Positions 18,079 to 27,180 of a stretch of 64,000 nt of DNA are shown here, piece after piece (within the stretch, counting starts at the first letter, position 1; every line of letters begins with the position of its first letter). The notes under the pieces are model-generated. The model saw only the letters and a list, made by a program, of their open reading frames with translations. It made no database searches and was not told where the DNA came from. The translations under genes and the position numbers were made by a program. Origin of the DNA: Planctomycetota bacterium (GTDB lineage: Bacteria; Planctomycetota; B15-G4; JADJEK01); contig JADJEK010000001.1 in NCBI GenBank assembly GCA_016709145.1, positions 496,001 to 560,000 of the forward strand. The letters run 5' to 3'.

Positions 18079-19926
18079 ATGCCCGCGACTCGCGCCTTCC
18101 TCGCCGCGTCGTTCCTCGCGCTCGCGCCCTGCGCGCGCGCGACCGACGACGCGCGTTCGCTGCTTTCCTCCTCGTGCCTCCCGTGCCACGGCGCAACGAA
18201 GTCCAAAGCCGGCCTGAATCTCGATGCGCTCGACGACGCCGCGCTGCGCTCCGCGCCGGACTTGGTCGCGTCGATCCTCGAGCGTCTGCGCGACGGCTCG
18301 ATGCCGCCGTCGGACGCGAGTCCGCTCGCGCTCGAGGATCGCGACGTCCTCATCGCGCACTTCGCATCGATCGCGGCCGCGCGCGCCGCGTCGGCCACAC
18401 CGAGTGCGGGACGCACGTTGCCGCGTCGCATGACGCGCTCCGAGTTCCGCTACGCGCTGCGCGATCTGCTCGGTGTCGACGTCGCGGTCGACGCCATCCC
18501 GCGCGACCCGTCGGGCGGCGCCGGGTTCGAGAACGACGCCGACACGCTGTTCACGACGCCGCTGTTGCTCGAAACGTGGATCGACACCGCAGCGACCGCG
18601 ATCGAGCGAGCGGATCTCGCGACGCTGTTGCCGCCGGGTCGCGAAGCCGAGAGCTTGCTCGCGATCGCTCGTCGTGCATTCCGACGACCGCTCGCGCCCG
18701 ACGAGGCCGCCGAGCTCGTGCTGCGATTGAACGACGGCGCGCCGACCGCGCTGTTGTCGATCCTCGCGTCCCCGCGCTTCCTGATGCGCATCGAACGCGA
18801 TGCGCCCCTCGCGACGCCCGCACCCGACACGCAGTCTTCGGTCCATTCCGCGCCCGTCGACTTCGCGATCTCCGACTTCGAACTCGCCGAGCGCCTGTCG
18901 TTCTTCCTGTGGTCCTCGGTGCCCGACGACGCGCTGTTCGAACTCGCCGCGCGCGGCGCCTTGCGCGAGCCCGCGACGCTGCGCGCGCAAGTCCGTCGCA
19001 TGCTCGACGATCCGCGTTCGCGCGCGCTCGCCGACGAGTTCGCCGCGCAATGGCTCGACCTGCGCCGCCTCGAGACCACGTGCGAGCCCGATCCGGGCCG
19101 CTTCCCCGCGTACACGCGCGAACTCCGCGGCGCGATGGTCCGCGAAGTCACCGACGTGTTCGACGCGATCGTGCGCGAGGACCGCTCGCTGCTCGAACTC
19201 CTCGACGCCGATTGGACGATCGTCAGCGCGCCGTTGGCGGAGCATTACGGACTGCCCGCGCCCGTCGGCGCCGACACGCATCGCGTGCAGCTCGATTCGC
19301 GCGAGCGCGGCGGCATCCTCGGCATGGCCGCGATCCTGACGCTGACGTCGCATCCGTTGCGCACGAGTCCCGTGCTGCGCGGCAAGTGGATCCTCGAGAC
19401 GATCCTCGGCACTCCACCACCGCCGCCCCCGGCGAACGCCGGCGTGCTTCCGGCGGAGGAAGTCCAGAAGGACGGCTTGTCGTTGCGTGAACGCCTCGAA
19501 CAGCACCGCGCGCGCGCCGATTGTCGTTCCTGCCACGAGCGCATCGATCCGCTCGGATTCGCACTCGAGGGCTTCGATCCGATCGGACGCACGCGCACGA
19601 AGCTCGCGGAGGACAAGCCGGTCGACGCACGCGGCACGCTGCCCGACGGCACGACCGTCGACGGGATCGCCGGTCTCAAGGACGCGCTGCTCGCGCGACG
19701 CGACGCGTTCGCGACGCAGGTCGCGAGCAAGGTGCTCGCGTACGCGCTGAATCGCGGGCTCACGCGCGCGGACGACGACGTCGTGCGGGATCTCGCCTCG
19801 GGCGCCGCGTGGACCGACTACTCGTCGCGCGCGTTGATCGAGGCCGTGGCGACCTCGGTTCCGTTCCGTCATCGCAGCCCGCCCGACGTGGCGCGGACGC
19901 AGTCGACGCTGGAGGCGAATCGATGA
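18079..19926 (+). CDS. Exported DUF1587/DUF1592/DUF1588/DUF1585 cytochrome-like protein
   Basis: A 615-residue exported protein of the multi-domain group common in Planctomycetota. A signal peptide (residues 1-21) is followed by a cytochrome-like PSCyt1 segment with CLPCH at 33-37. Next come DUF1587 (RRMTRSEFRYALRDLLG), DUF1595, DUF1592 (about 270-400, FFLWSSVPDD), DUF1588 with a second haem-type motif CRSCH at 482-486, and DUF1585 at the C-terminus. The order is canonical. The stop overlaps the start of the DUF1552 gene by ATGA (19923-19926). The pair is thought to act in the cell envelope; no reaction is established. Confidence 0.9.
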   Translation: MPATRAFLAASFLALAPCARATDDARSLLSSSCLPCHGATKSKAGLNLDALDDAALRSAPDLVASILERLRDGSMPPSDASPLALEDRDVLIAHFASIAAARAASATPSAGRTLPRRMTRSEFRYALRDLLGVDVAVDAIPRDPSGGAGFENDADTLFTTPLLLETWIDTAATAIERADLATLLPPGREAESLLAIARRAFRRPLAPDEAAELVLRLNDGAPTALLSILASPRFLMRIERDAPLATPAPDTQSSVHSAPVDFAISDFELAERLSFFLWSSVPDDALFELAARGALREPATLRAQVRRMLDDPRSRALADEFAAQWLDLRRLETTCEPDPGRFPAYTRELRGAMVREVTDVFDAIVREDRSLLELLDADWTIVSAPLAEHYGLPAPVGADTHRVQLDSRERGGILGMAAILTLTSHPLRTSPVLRGKWILETILGTPPPPPPANAGVLPAEEVQKDGLSLRERLEQHRARADCRSCHERIDPLGFALEGFDPIGRTRTKLAEDKPVDARGTLPDGTTVDGIAGLKDALLARRDAFATQVASKVLAYALNRGLTRADDDVVRDLASGAAWTDYSSRALIEAVATSVPFRHRSPPDVARTQSTLEANR

Positions 19927-21281
19927 GCACGCCTTTGTCGCGACGCACGCTGTTGCGCGGAGCCGGCGCGGCGCTCGCGTTGCCGTGGCTCGAAGCGATG
20001 GCGCCAAGGCGCGCTCACGCCGAAGCCGTGGCGCCGCCGCTGCGGTTCGCCGCGTTCTACGTGCCCAACGGCGTGCGCGCCGACACGTGGCGCCCGGACG
20101 GCGTCGGTCGCCGCTTCACGCTGTCGAGGACGCTCGCGCCGCTCGAGCCCTGGCGCGCACGCGTCGTGATCCCGACCAACCTGTGGAACGCACGCGCGAA
20201 CGTCGGCGACGGCCATTACGTGAAGCTCGGCGGATTCCTCACGAGCACGCAGATCCACCAAACCACGGGCCGCGACCTCAACGCGGGCAACACGTCGATC
20301 GACCAACTCATGGCGAAGGCCGTGGGTGCACGCACTGCGTTGCCGTCGATGGAGCTGTCGATGGAGTCCGTGTCGACGGGCGTCGACGTCAACGTCAGCT
20401 ACACGCGGCTGTACGGCTCGTACTTGTCGTGGCGATCACCGACACAGCCGGCGCCGCGCGAGACCGACCCGCGCGCCGCGTTCCAACGCTTGTTCGATCG
20501 CGGCAGCGCCGACGCCGCGGCGCGTGCGCGGCGCAAGAGTGTGCTCGACGTCGTCGCGGAAGATGCGTCGCGCCTGCGCTCGCGCCTCGGCGCGGGTGAT
20601 CGCGCGCGTCTCGACGAGTTCCAGGAGGCGGTGCATTCGATCGAGACACGCCTCGCGTTCGAGGACGAGCACGCCGCGCGCGCGCAGTCGGCGCCGGCCG
20701 ACTTGCTCGCGCGGCAAAGCGAACTCGGCAGCACGCTCGCGGCGCACGCAGCCGATCCGCATCGCGCCGGCGATCACGCCGAGCGCACGCGACTCATGCT
20801 CGACGTCATGGCCTTGGCGTTCGCGACGGACACGACGCGCGTCGCGAGCCTGATGTTCGGCAACGAGGTCAGCGGCCGCAACTTCGCGTTCCTCGACGGC
20901 GTGACGACGACGCACCACGACGCGTCGCACCACGACAACGACGCCTCGAAGCTCGAGCAGTACGAGCGCATCACGCGCTGGCACGTCGAGCAGCTCGCGT
21001 ACTTCCTCGATCGGTTGAAGAGCTTCCGCGAGGGCGAATGCGACGTGCTCGACCATTCGATGGTGTTGTTCGGTGGCGGGATCCGCGACGGCAACGGTCA
21101 CGATCCGCACGACTTGCCGCTCGTGCTCGCGGGTGGTGGCGGCGGCAGCATCGAAGGCGGCCAGCACCTCGTGTCGCCGCCGGACACTCCGCTGGCGAAC
21201 CTGCATCTCGCGCTGCTGCGCCGCATGGGCGTCGAACTCGACCGTTTCGCCGACAGCACCGGCGCACTTCCGATCGGATGA
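19923..21281 (+). CDS. DUF1552 Tat-exported protein
   Basis: A 452-residue protein starting with a twin-arginine type signal, SRRTLLRGAGAALALPWLEAM. The family blocks AFYVPNGVRADTW, GGFLTSTQIHQTTG, SIDQLMA and MLDVMALAFATDTTRVASLM match DUF1552, which is almost always encoded next to a DUF1592-type cytochrome protein. The C-terminal part has sulfatase/phosphatase-like metal-site character (HHDASHHDND and FGGGIRDGNGHDPHDLP). Coupled translation with the upstream gene supports a joint envelope function. The reaction is unknown. Confidence 0.9.
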   Translation: MSTPLSRRTLLRGAGAALALPWLEAMAPRRAHAEAVAPPLRFAAFYVPNGVRADTWRPDGVGRRFTLSRTLAPLEPWRARVVIPTNLWNARANVGDGHYVKLGGFLTSTQIHQTTGRDLNAGNTSIDQLMAKAVGARTALPSMELSMESVSTGVDVNVSYTRLYGSYLSWRSPTQPAPRETDPRAAFQRLFDRGSADAAARARRKSVLDVVAEDASRLRSRLGAGDRARLDEFQEAVHSIETRLAFEDEHAARAQSAPADLLARQSELGSTLAAHAADPHRAGDHAERTRLMLDVMALAFATDTTRVASLMFGNEVSGRNFAFLDGVTTTHHDASHHDNDASKLEQYERITRWHVEQLAYFLDRLKSFREGECDVLDHSMVLFGGGIRDGNGHDPHDLPLVLAGGGGGSIEGGQHLVSPPDTPLANLHLALLRRMGVELDRFADSTGALPIG

Positions 21282-21285
21282 ACGC

Positions 21286-21654
21286 ATGAACTTCGGACGT
21301 CTCGCCGCCGTGTTCGGTTTGCTCGGCGTCGCGCTCGGCGCGTTCGGCGCGCACGGTTTGAAGTCGAAGGTGTCGGCCGAAGATCTCGCGATCTTCGACA
21401 CCGCGGTGCGCTACCAACTCTGGCACGCGCTGGCGCTGTTCGGAGTTGCGCTCGCGCAGCGCCAACAAGCTTCGGCTTGGCTGCATCGCGCCGGGATCGC
21501 GTTCGTCGCCGGCATCGCGATCTTCTCGGGAACGCTGTACGTGCTCGTGCTCGCGAACCTGCGCTGGATGGGCGCGATCACGCCGATCGGCGGCGTCGCG
21601 TTGATGCTCGGCTGGCAGTGCCTGGCGTTGGCGTTCGCGAAGCCGAGGGGGTGA
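21286..21654 (+). CDS. DUF423 small membrane protein
   Basis: A 122-residue protein with four predicted membrane helices. The opening LAAVFGLLGVALGAFGAHGLK and later RYQLWHALALFGVAL and ITPIGGVALMLGW are the DUF423/YgdD family blocks. Length is exactly typical. It starts five bases after the DUF1552 stop, so it probably shares that transcript. Function is unknown in the whole family. The 8-bp hairpin at 21687-21707 may end the operon. Confidence 0.9.
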   Translation: MNFGRLAAVFGLLGVALGAFGAHGLKSKVSAEDLAIFDTAVRYQLWHALALFGVALAQRQQASAWLHRAGIAFVAGIAIFSGTLYVLVLANLRWMGAITPIGGVALMLGWQCLALAFAKPRG

Positions 21655-21686
21655 GGGCGACGTCCAGTTCGACGGAACGATGTTCT

Positions 21687-21707
21687 GCGGACGACTCGGT
21701 CGTCCGC
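21687..21707. terminator. Hairpin after the DUF423 gene
   Basis: GCGGACGA (21687-21694) pairs perfectly with TCGTCCGC (21700-21707) over a five-base loop, 32 bases after the DUF423 stop. There is no T-run, so termination is only likely. Confidence 0.4.
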
Positions 21708-21732
21708 GTGTGTCGCAGTCGTGTCGACTAAG

Positions 21733-21889
21733 TCGGAGTCCACGATTCTGTCATGGCTGCGGCCGGCTACGAAGCGCGCATGTTTCGTCGGAGACCCACC
21801 GACTCTTTCCCATTGAGTCGCCGCGTCGATCCTCCTCGCCTGCGCACTTCTCGCTCGGCCTCGCGGCATGACAGAATCGTGGACTCCGA
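21733..21889. repeat. Small inverted-repeat unit in the 316-base gap
   Basis: A perfect 23-bp inverted repeat (21733-21755 and 21867-21889, starting TCGGAGTCCACGATTCTGTC) bounds a 157-base unit with no gene. It fills most of the gap between the DUF423 gene and the orphan gene pair. The structure resembles a miniature transposable element, or two outward or inward copies of a binding site. No flanking duplication is clear. Confidence 0.55.
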
Positions 21890-21970
21890 TTTAGCGTCAC
21901 GCGCGAAGCTCGCCACCCGTCGCGAGTTCATGGAATCGCAGGCTCTGATCCGCCACGCTGCTGGTCCGCA

Positions 21971-22444
21971 TCACACCGCTTGGCACTTCGTGCACGACCA
22001 TTGAACGGACCAGATCTCCGTCCCCAGACTGACCGTGATCGTATAGGTCGAATCGCAAGGGAACTCTCGGAAGGCTGGGTTGGCGAACGTTCCGCCGGAG
22101 TAGACGCGAATCGGATTCCCTTGTGAGGAAGTCCCATTGTTGTCGATCGTCACGTCACCGGCCGGACATCCAGACGCGCCTGTATTCGAGGCACTGATCG
22201 CATATGAGATCTTGCAGCCGTTGCCCGGCACGCAGGGCGGCGAGCCCATGCAAGTGCCACCGATTTGTTGCTGATTGGCGACATTCACCGAGAGGCAATT
22301 CGGGAAACCTCCACCGCTCACGGTCTGCGTGCTGACGAAGCAACCCGAGCACGTCTCGGCGAAGAACGCCCCTTTGGAACTTCCCACGAGCCCAACGAGT
22401 CCAGCGACGACGATCACCGAGCTGCTCCAGCGAAGTACGTTCAC
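21971..22444 (-). CDS. Small secreted cysteine-rich orphan protein
   Basis: I do not recognise a family. The protein has 157 residues with a signal peptide (MNVLRWSSSVIVVAGLVGLVG) and about 11 cysteines in the mature part, several in close pairs (CSGC near the N-terminus, CTKC at the end), which suggests disulfides. A GTG start at 22444 is supported by GGAGG six bases upstream. Base composition is visibly less GC-rich than the neighbours. It lies 47 bases downstream of another exported orphan gene and probably forms a two-gene unit with it. Confidence 0.65.
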   Translation of the reverse strand: MNVLRWSSSVIVVAGLVGLVGSSKGAFFAETCSGCFVSTQTVSGGGFPNCLSVNVANQQQIGGTCMGSPPCVPGNGCKISYAISASNTGASGCPAGDVTIDNNGTSSQGNPIRVYSGGTFANPAFREFPCDSTYTITVSLGTEIWSVQWSCTKCQAV

Positions 22445-22491
22445 AACACACCTCCTTCAAAGGCGAGAATCGGGAACACGTCACGCGCCGA

Positions 22492-23253
22492 CTACTTCTG
22501 TGCATAGTGATCAACGACGAATATGCGCATGTCGTTGATCAAGTCCTCTGCAGCCTGCACCTGCGATCTCAGCAGCGGAGCGAGCTCGGGTTCGCTCATC
22601 GGTCGAATGGTCACGGAACGAAGCTCCGACCCAACTTGGACCAAACTCACCAGTTCATCGGCGCCCGCCGACGGTGATCGCACGGAGTGATCCGCACTGG
22701 GATTGAATCCCGGATCGCCCGGCTGAATTCTCTCCAGGGCGGAATGCAGGCCCTGTTCCGCACGGCTCTTGACCAGACGAGCCTGTGCATCACGAATTTC
22801 CGACTCGACCTGCGTTAGCGTCTCGAGCCGCTCTTTGAACGCGGCGACCGTACTTCGAATCGCGGATTCGCTCAGACCGATCCCCAGGGGGTCTAGGCAC
22901 CGAACGATGATCGGATCATCGTTGCGGAGACTCGCGCCGTTCACCAAGTCCGTCAGGTTGGTTCCGACGTCGACGACCTGAGACCACGTCTGGGCGTGGT
23001 ATTCAATCGCGTTCCCCGACTCTGTGGCCGCATTCGGCTCGGTCGAAGCCTCTGATCTCGCGATCTCGCGCGTTGCGACTGAGATCGAACTGGCTTCATG
23101 GTTCTCTTGTTCGAGGAGAGTTTCGGAGGTCCTGGTCTCTGCTTGAGTCGATGAAACCGACGGCTGTGGTGTTTCGCTCGTGACGTAGGCCACGACCAGC
23201 GTGCAACCTACCAACAGGCCAAATACGATTGAGATTCGAATCGTGGCCCGCAT
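22492..23253 (-). CDS. Membrane-anchored orphan protein
   Basis: No known family is recognised. The 253-residue protein has one N-terminal hydrophobic segment (about residues 5-25), then a Ser/Thr/Glu-rich linker to about residue 80, then a mostly helical part rich in heptad-like patterns around EIRDAQARLVKSRAEQGLHS. A single anchored, extracytoplasmic protein is likely. Codon use and lower GC match the small cysteine-rich gene downstream and not the surrounding genes, which hints at joint acquisition. Confidence 0.6.
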   Translation of the reverse strand: MRATIRISIVFGLLVGCTLVVAYVTSETPQPSVSSTQAETRTSETLLEQENHEASSISVATREIARSEASTEPNAATESGNAIEYHAQTWSQVVDVGTNLTDLVNGASLRNDDPIIVRCLDPLGIGLSESAIRSTVAAFKERLETLTQVESEIRDAQARLVKSRAEQGLHSALERIQPGDPGFNPSADHSVRSPSAGADELVSLVQVGSELRSVTIRPMSEPELAPLLRSQVQAAEDLINDMRIFVVDHYAQK

Positions 23254-23378
23254 ACATCACCCTTCGTTCCCGCGGCTAGCCGACGACTGTCGGCTGTCCT
23301 GCGATCTTGTGCTCACTTTTATCTACTGCCCTCTACCAAACCGCATTGCACTTCTGGTCGCACGATCTCGCAATGCAA

Positions 23379-23419
23379 GAAAAAAAAACAGCCCGCGGAT
23401 CGACGCACGATCCGCGGGC
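23379..23419 (-). terminator. Intrinsic terminator of the CNHC thioredoxin-fold gene
   Basis: Read leftward, a perfect 12-bp stem (23408-23419 with 23391-23402, GCCCGCGGATCG) is followed by a run of eight T residues on the minus strand (23379-23390). It lies 35 bases past the stop at 23454. Confidence 0.88.
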
Positions 23420-23453
23420 ATTCAATCGTTGGCGATCGCTCGCCAAGGCCCGA

Positions 23454-24161
23454 TCAGCCTTCGTTCGTCCGCGCGGGGGCCTCGTCCTTCTTCTTCTCGG
23501 CGCGGTGCTTGATGCCGCAGCCGGCGGCCGGCACTTCGGCCTTCGCGACCTTCTCGCCCTTCAGCACCGACTCGAGCGCGTTGACGAGGTACTTCTCCTT
23601 CACCGCGTCGGCCGACTTCATGTTGTCGTCGACGGCGCCGTGGAACGCGAGCTTCAGCTCGGCGTCGAACAGGAACACTTCCGGCGTCTTCGTCGCGCCG
23701 AACGCGCGCGCGACGTCGGAGGTCGCGTCGACGACGTAGGGCACTTCGAACTTCTTCTCGCGCGCGCGGACCCTCATGTTCTCGAGGCTGTCCTCGGGGT
23801 ACTCGACCTCGTCGTTCGAGTTGACGAGCATCACGCCGATGTCCTTCTTCGCGTACTCGGACGTGAGCGCCGCGATGCGGTCCTCCCACGCCTTCGCCGC
23901 GGGGCAGTGGTTGCACGTGAAGATCACGAGCGTGCCCTTCTTGCCCTTGACGTCGTCGATCGACAGCTTGCGACCGTCGACGTTCTCCATCTTCACGTCG
24001 GTCAACGGAGCGGCGTCATCGATCGCGAGGCCACGCTTCTTCTCGTCCTTCTTCTCCCGAGCCGGGGCGGCGCGCTCGTCCTTCTTGGTCTCGTCGGCGA
24101 GAGCCGGCGCGGCGAGCAGAGCGGAAGCGACCACGGCGAGATTCAGCAAGCGCATGTCCAT
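23454..24161 (-). CDS. Exported thioredoxin-fold protein with CNHC motif
   Basis: A 235-residue redoxin. A signal peptide (residues 1-22) is followed by a charged Lys/Glu/Arg linker to about 45, and then an AhpC/TlpA-like fold with the active-site pair Cys83-Asn-His-Cys86 in VIFTCNHCPAAKAWE. Proteins with TCNHCP form a family in which the CxxC is reduced or oxidised in the periplasm. A later Cys near AAGCGIKHR at the C-terminus could be a resolving residue or metal site. ATG codons at 24161 and 24155 are both possible. It is the last gene before a strong terminator and lies 87 bases downstream of the nuclease-thioredoxin fusion gene. Confidence 0.8.
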   Translation of the reverse strand: MDMRLLNLAVVASALLAAPALADETKKDERAAPAREKKDEKKRGLAIDDAAPLTDVKMENVDGRKLSIDDVKGKKGTLVIFTCNHCPAAKAWEDRIAALTSEYAKKDIGVMLVNSNDEVEYPEDSLENMRVRAREKKFEVPYVVDATSDVARAFGATKTPEVFLFDAELKLAFHGAVDDNMKSADAVKEKYLVNALESVLKGEKVAKAEVPAAGCGIKHRAEKKKDEAPARTNEG

Positions 24162-24248
24162 CGATTCTCCTTCAACGAGTGCAGGTCGCCGGTCTGTGCC
24201 GGCGTGCCGAAATGTGGATGTTGCTCGGTCTCGACCTCGGGCGACACG

Positions 24249-26219
24249 TCACTTGGATGCGAGCACGGGGGCCACGAGGTCCAGGAACTCCTGGTACGTC
24301 GCGGAACCTTCGTGGAGCGCAACGTTTTTGCCCGACGCGTCGAACACGAACGTCGTCGGTAAGGTGCCATTCCAGTCCGGGTCGAAGCCGGGGATGAACG
24401 CCTCGTCGAGCTCCCCCTTGATATACGTCTGGAACGCCAGACCCTTGGCGGTCAACAACTTGCGCGCGGCTTCGGCGTCCTCGGGAGCATCGCAACTGAC
24501 CAGCACGAACCGCAGTCCGCGCGCTTCGCATTCGCGCGCGGCGCGCGCCAGATCCGGCAGTTCTGCGACGCACGGGCCGCACCACGTCGCCCAGAAATTG
24601 ACCAGGACCGGCGAGCTGCCAGTCGTCACGAGTTCGCGCAACTCGGCGGCGCGGATCGGCTTCGGCAACGGCGCCGGCGGCGGCGGCGGAGCTGGCACGA
24701 GGTCGACGAGCACTGCGCGGTGGTCGGTCGCCAACGAGTCCATCGCTTGCACACCGAGGCTCGCACGGGTGGCGTCGTCGAGCTGCGCCGAGTCGAACAC
24801 GTACGCGTTCGCCGCTGCCAGCGCGGCATCGGCGTACAGGACGTAGTCGAGGCGGCCCGGCGAGAACTGCCCGTCCTCGCTGCGCCACGTGTCGTTGCCG
24901 GCGCCGGTCGCCGTGTACGCATCGGTGATCGTCAGCGTCGAGCCGTCGACGTCGAGATCGCGCGCGATCTGGTCGAGCGGGTTGCGCGTGCCGACGAGGT
25001 TCATGTCGCCGGTGATGACGACCGGCATCGGCTTGCTCTTGCCGAGTTGGACGCGCACGAACTCGTTGATCGCGTCGGCCTCGAGCTGGCGCAGCTCGTC
25101 CTCGGGTGAGTCCTTGGTGCCGCAGCACTTGAGGTGCGTGGTGCCGAACACGACCGGCCCGACCTTCGTCTCCACGCGCGCGGCGACGAAGCGCACCGGG
25201 CGGATCTTGCCGTTCACCTTGCGCGCGGGCATCACGCTGCCGTCGGTGAGCGGCTCGAGCGGCAAGGTCGTCGCGATCGCGACGCCGAGTTCGCCGTGCG
25301 TGTGGACGCGCCACGTGCCGCGTTCGGGCAACTGCGCCTTGAACCACGCCTCGATCTCGCCGGGTTTACTGGTCCATTCCTGGCACAGCACGACGTCGGG
25401 GGCGAGCGCCTTCAGGATGCGTCGGAACGGCGCCGGATTCTTCATCGGCGCTTCCTTCTCGACGTTCCACGTCACGACGCGCACGCCGTCGGCACGCGCG
25501 ACCGGCGGTGCGATCGGGGCGGACTCGCGCGCGGAGTCGAGCGGCGGCAGCGCGCCTTCGATGCGGGCGCTACGCGCGATCTCCTTGCCGTCCGGCGCGA
25601 GCACGAGCACGCGGAACGCGGCCTTGCCCGCGGCCTGGAACAGCGCGGCGATGTCCTGATTGAGCTCGGCGCGGCGCGCGAGGCGCAACTCGAAGTTGGT
25701 CGCTGCGAACGACGGCGCGAACAGCAGTCCGGCGCGCGCGTGACCGATCGAACTCGCGGGGCCCTTCGCCGTGAATTGCTGGATCGCGACTCCGGTGCCG
25801 GGCGAGCCGCCACGCTTCGGGTTGGGCGGACTGAACGTGACTTCGAGATCGACACCCATCGGGCCGTCGTCGTCCTTGCGCACTTGACCGGTCGCGGCGT
25901 CGGCGTCGAGGTCGAACAACACGCGCGTCGTGGCGGTGCCGCCTTGGAGGGTCCGCTCCTCCGGCAACTGGAACCGCACGTAGACGTATGCGCCATCCGA
26001 TCGCAGAGCGTGCGCCGACTCGGACCAGTCCGCGAACGCGCCGTCGACGACGACCCGATCGGCGGCCGGCGCCATGGCCGCGACCTGCGCGCTCGCCGGC
26101 CGCGCGTCGGCGTCGTCGAACGCCTGCAGGCGGAACCACACGAGCGCGGTCAGGACGGCCGCGATCAGGATGCGAATCGAGCGGGAAGCACGAGGAGGAC
26201 GGGGCAGGGAGATACGCAT
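24249..26219 (-). CDS. Endonuclease/exonuclease/phosphatase-TlpA thioredoxin fusion
   Basis: A 656-residue three-part protein. Residues 12-32 are a membrane or signal segment. Residues 55-235 look like a beta-sandwich sugar- or ligand-binding region (VVVDGAFADWSESAHALRSD). Residues 247-510 are an EEP-superfamily domain: VVTWNVEKE, LCQEW with the catalytic Glu, VITGDMNLVGTRNPLD, and DYVLYAD near SLATDHRAVLVDL. After a Pro-rich linker, residues 520-656 are a TlpA/ResA-like domain with WCGPC at 546-550. Such a fusion would act outside the cytoplasm. The joining residues show no stop or frameshift, so the fusion looks genuine. Confidence 0.82.
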   Translation of the reverse strand: MRISLPRPPRASRSIRILIAAVLTALVWFRLQAFDDADARPASAQVAAMAPAADRVVVDGAFADWSESAHALRSDGAYVYVRFQLPEERTLQGGTATTRVLFDLDADAATGQVRKDDDGPMGVDLEVTFSPPNPKRGGSPGTGVAIQQFTAKGPASSIGHARAGLLFAPSFAATNFELRLARRAELNQDIAALFQAAGKAAFRVLVLAPDGKEIARSARIEGALPPLDSARESAPIAPPVARADGVRVVTWNVEKEAPMKNPAPFRRILKALAPDVVLCQEWTSKPGEIEAWFKAQLPERGTWRVHTHGELGVAIATTLPLEPLTDGSVMPARKVNGKIRPVRFVAARVETKVGPVVFGTTHLKCCGTKDSPEDELRQLEADAINEFVRVQLGKSKPMPVVITGDMNLVGTRNPLDQIARDLDVDGSTLTITDAYTATGAGNDTWRSEDGQFSPGRLDYVLYADAALAAANAYVFDSAQLDDATRASLGVQAMDSLATDHRAVLVDLVPAPPPPPAPLPKPIRAAELRELVTTGSSPVLVNFWATWCGPCVAELPDLARAARECEARGLRFVLVSCDAPEDAEAARKLLTAKGLAFQTYIKGELDEAFIPGFDPDWNGTLPTTFVFDASGKNVALHEGSATYQEFLDLVAPVLASK

Positions 26220-26348
26220 AGGGCGGTCATCCTGGGCCGCTGGCGGAAGCAAATCAACGTCGCGTCGATGAAGACCCGGTCAAAGCGTGACGGCGCGAAC
26301 GGCCGGGAGCAGGCCGTTCTGGTACGTTCCCGCGCCCTGGAGGACTGC

Positions 26349-27167
26349 ATGAACCCGGTGAGTCCGTCGTCACGCCGCGTCCGCCGCGGATCGGTGCGCT
26401 CGTTGTCCGCACTGCTCGTGTCCTGCGCCGTCGGCGCGTGCACGAACTTCTCCGAGCCGCCGCCGAACTGGCAGGGCGAGTTCACGGCGCAAGCCGTACT
26501 GGACAAGTCGTTCGAAGCGATCGGCGGGGTCAAGTCGACTCCGGAGCAGCCGGCGCCCTCGGCCGCCGACTTCGTCGCGACGATGAAGGGTGAGTTGTTC
26601 GACGGTCCCGCGCAGGGCACGTACACGTACGTCGCGATGTGGAAGCGGCCCGACAAGTGGCGCCTCGACCAGACCGACACGACCGGCAAGCGCATGAGTC
26701 TCGTGTCCGACGGCGTACACATCGCGCAGTTCATCGACGGCAAGCTGATCAGCCGCAATCTGCCGCTGCGCGAAGCCGGTATCCAGCAGCTCTCTTGCTA
26801 CCTGTTCCCGCTGAAGTTCTTCCGCGAGGGTGCGGGCACGCAGCCGGTGCTCGAGGACGTCAAGGACACCGACGGCGGCCAAGTGATCCGCATCTCGAAG
26901 GTCGACCCGTTCGGCAACCGTTACGTGCTGTCGATCGACGCGCAGTCGTACATGCCGACGTCGGTGCGGACGGGCATCCCGACCGGCGACGACCAGTACA
27001 CGATTCGCGAGACCGCGCTGTCGAACTTCCAACCCGACGCGCGTGCGGGACTCGTGCCGCGCACGCTCGAGGTCTCGACCTTCGGCAAGCTGCAAGAGCG
27101 CATGCAGGTCGCAGACCTGCGCTGGGACCAGGGATTGCCGGACGGGCAATTCAAGACGGTTCAGTGA
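26349..27167 (+). CDS. LolA-like outer-membrane lipoprotein-sorting family protein
   Basis: A 272-residue exported protein. The N-terminus has a lipobox-type stretch (SALLVSCAVGACTNF), so it may be a lipoprotein. The rest fits the LolA/LolB-like half-barrel fold: repeated amphipathic strands such as YTYVAMWKRPDKWRLDQT, RMSLVSDG and GNRYVLSIDAQSYMPTSV. Members bind lipids or carry lipoproteins. An ATG at 26349 begins the signal. It is divergent from the nuclease-thioredoxin fusion and is followed after 13 bases by the EIIA-like gene. Confidence 0.65.
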   Translation: MNPVSPSSRRVRRGSVRSLSALLVSCAVGACTNFSEPPPNWQGEFTAQAVLDKSFEAIGGVKSTPEQPAPSAADFVATMKGELFDGPAQGTYTYVAMWKRPDKWRLDQTDTTGKRMSLVSDGVHIAQFIDGKLISRNLPLREAGIQQLSCYLFPLKFFREGAGTQPVLEDVKDTDGGQVIRISKVDPFGNRYVLSIDAQSYMPTSVRTGIPTGDDQYTIRETALSNFQPDARAGLVPRTLEVSTFGKLQERMQVADLRWDQGLPDGQFKTVQ

Positions 27168-27180
27168 TCGGAAGACTCGG

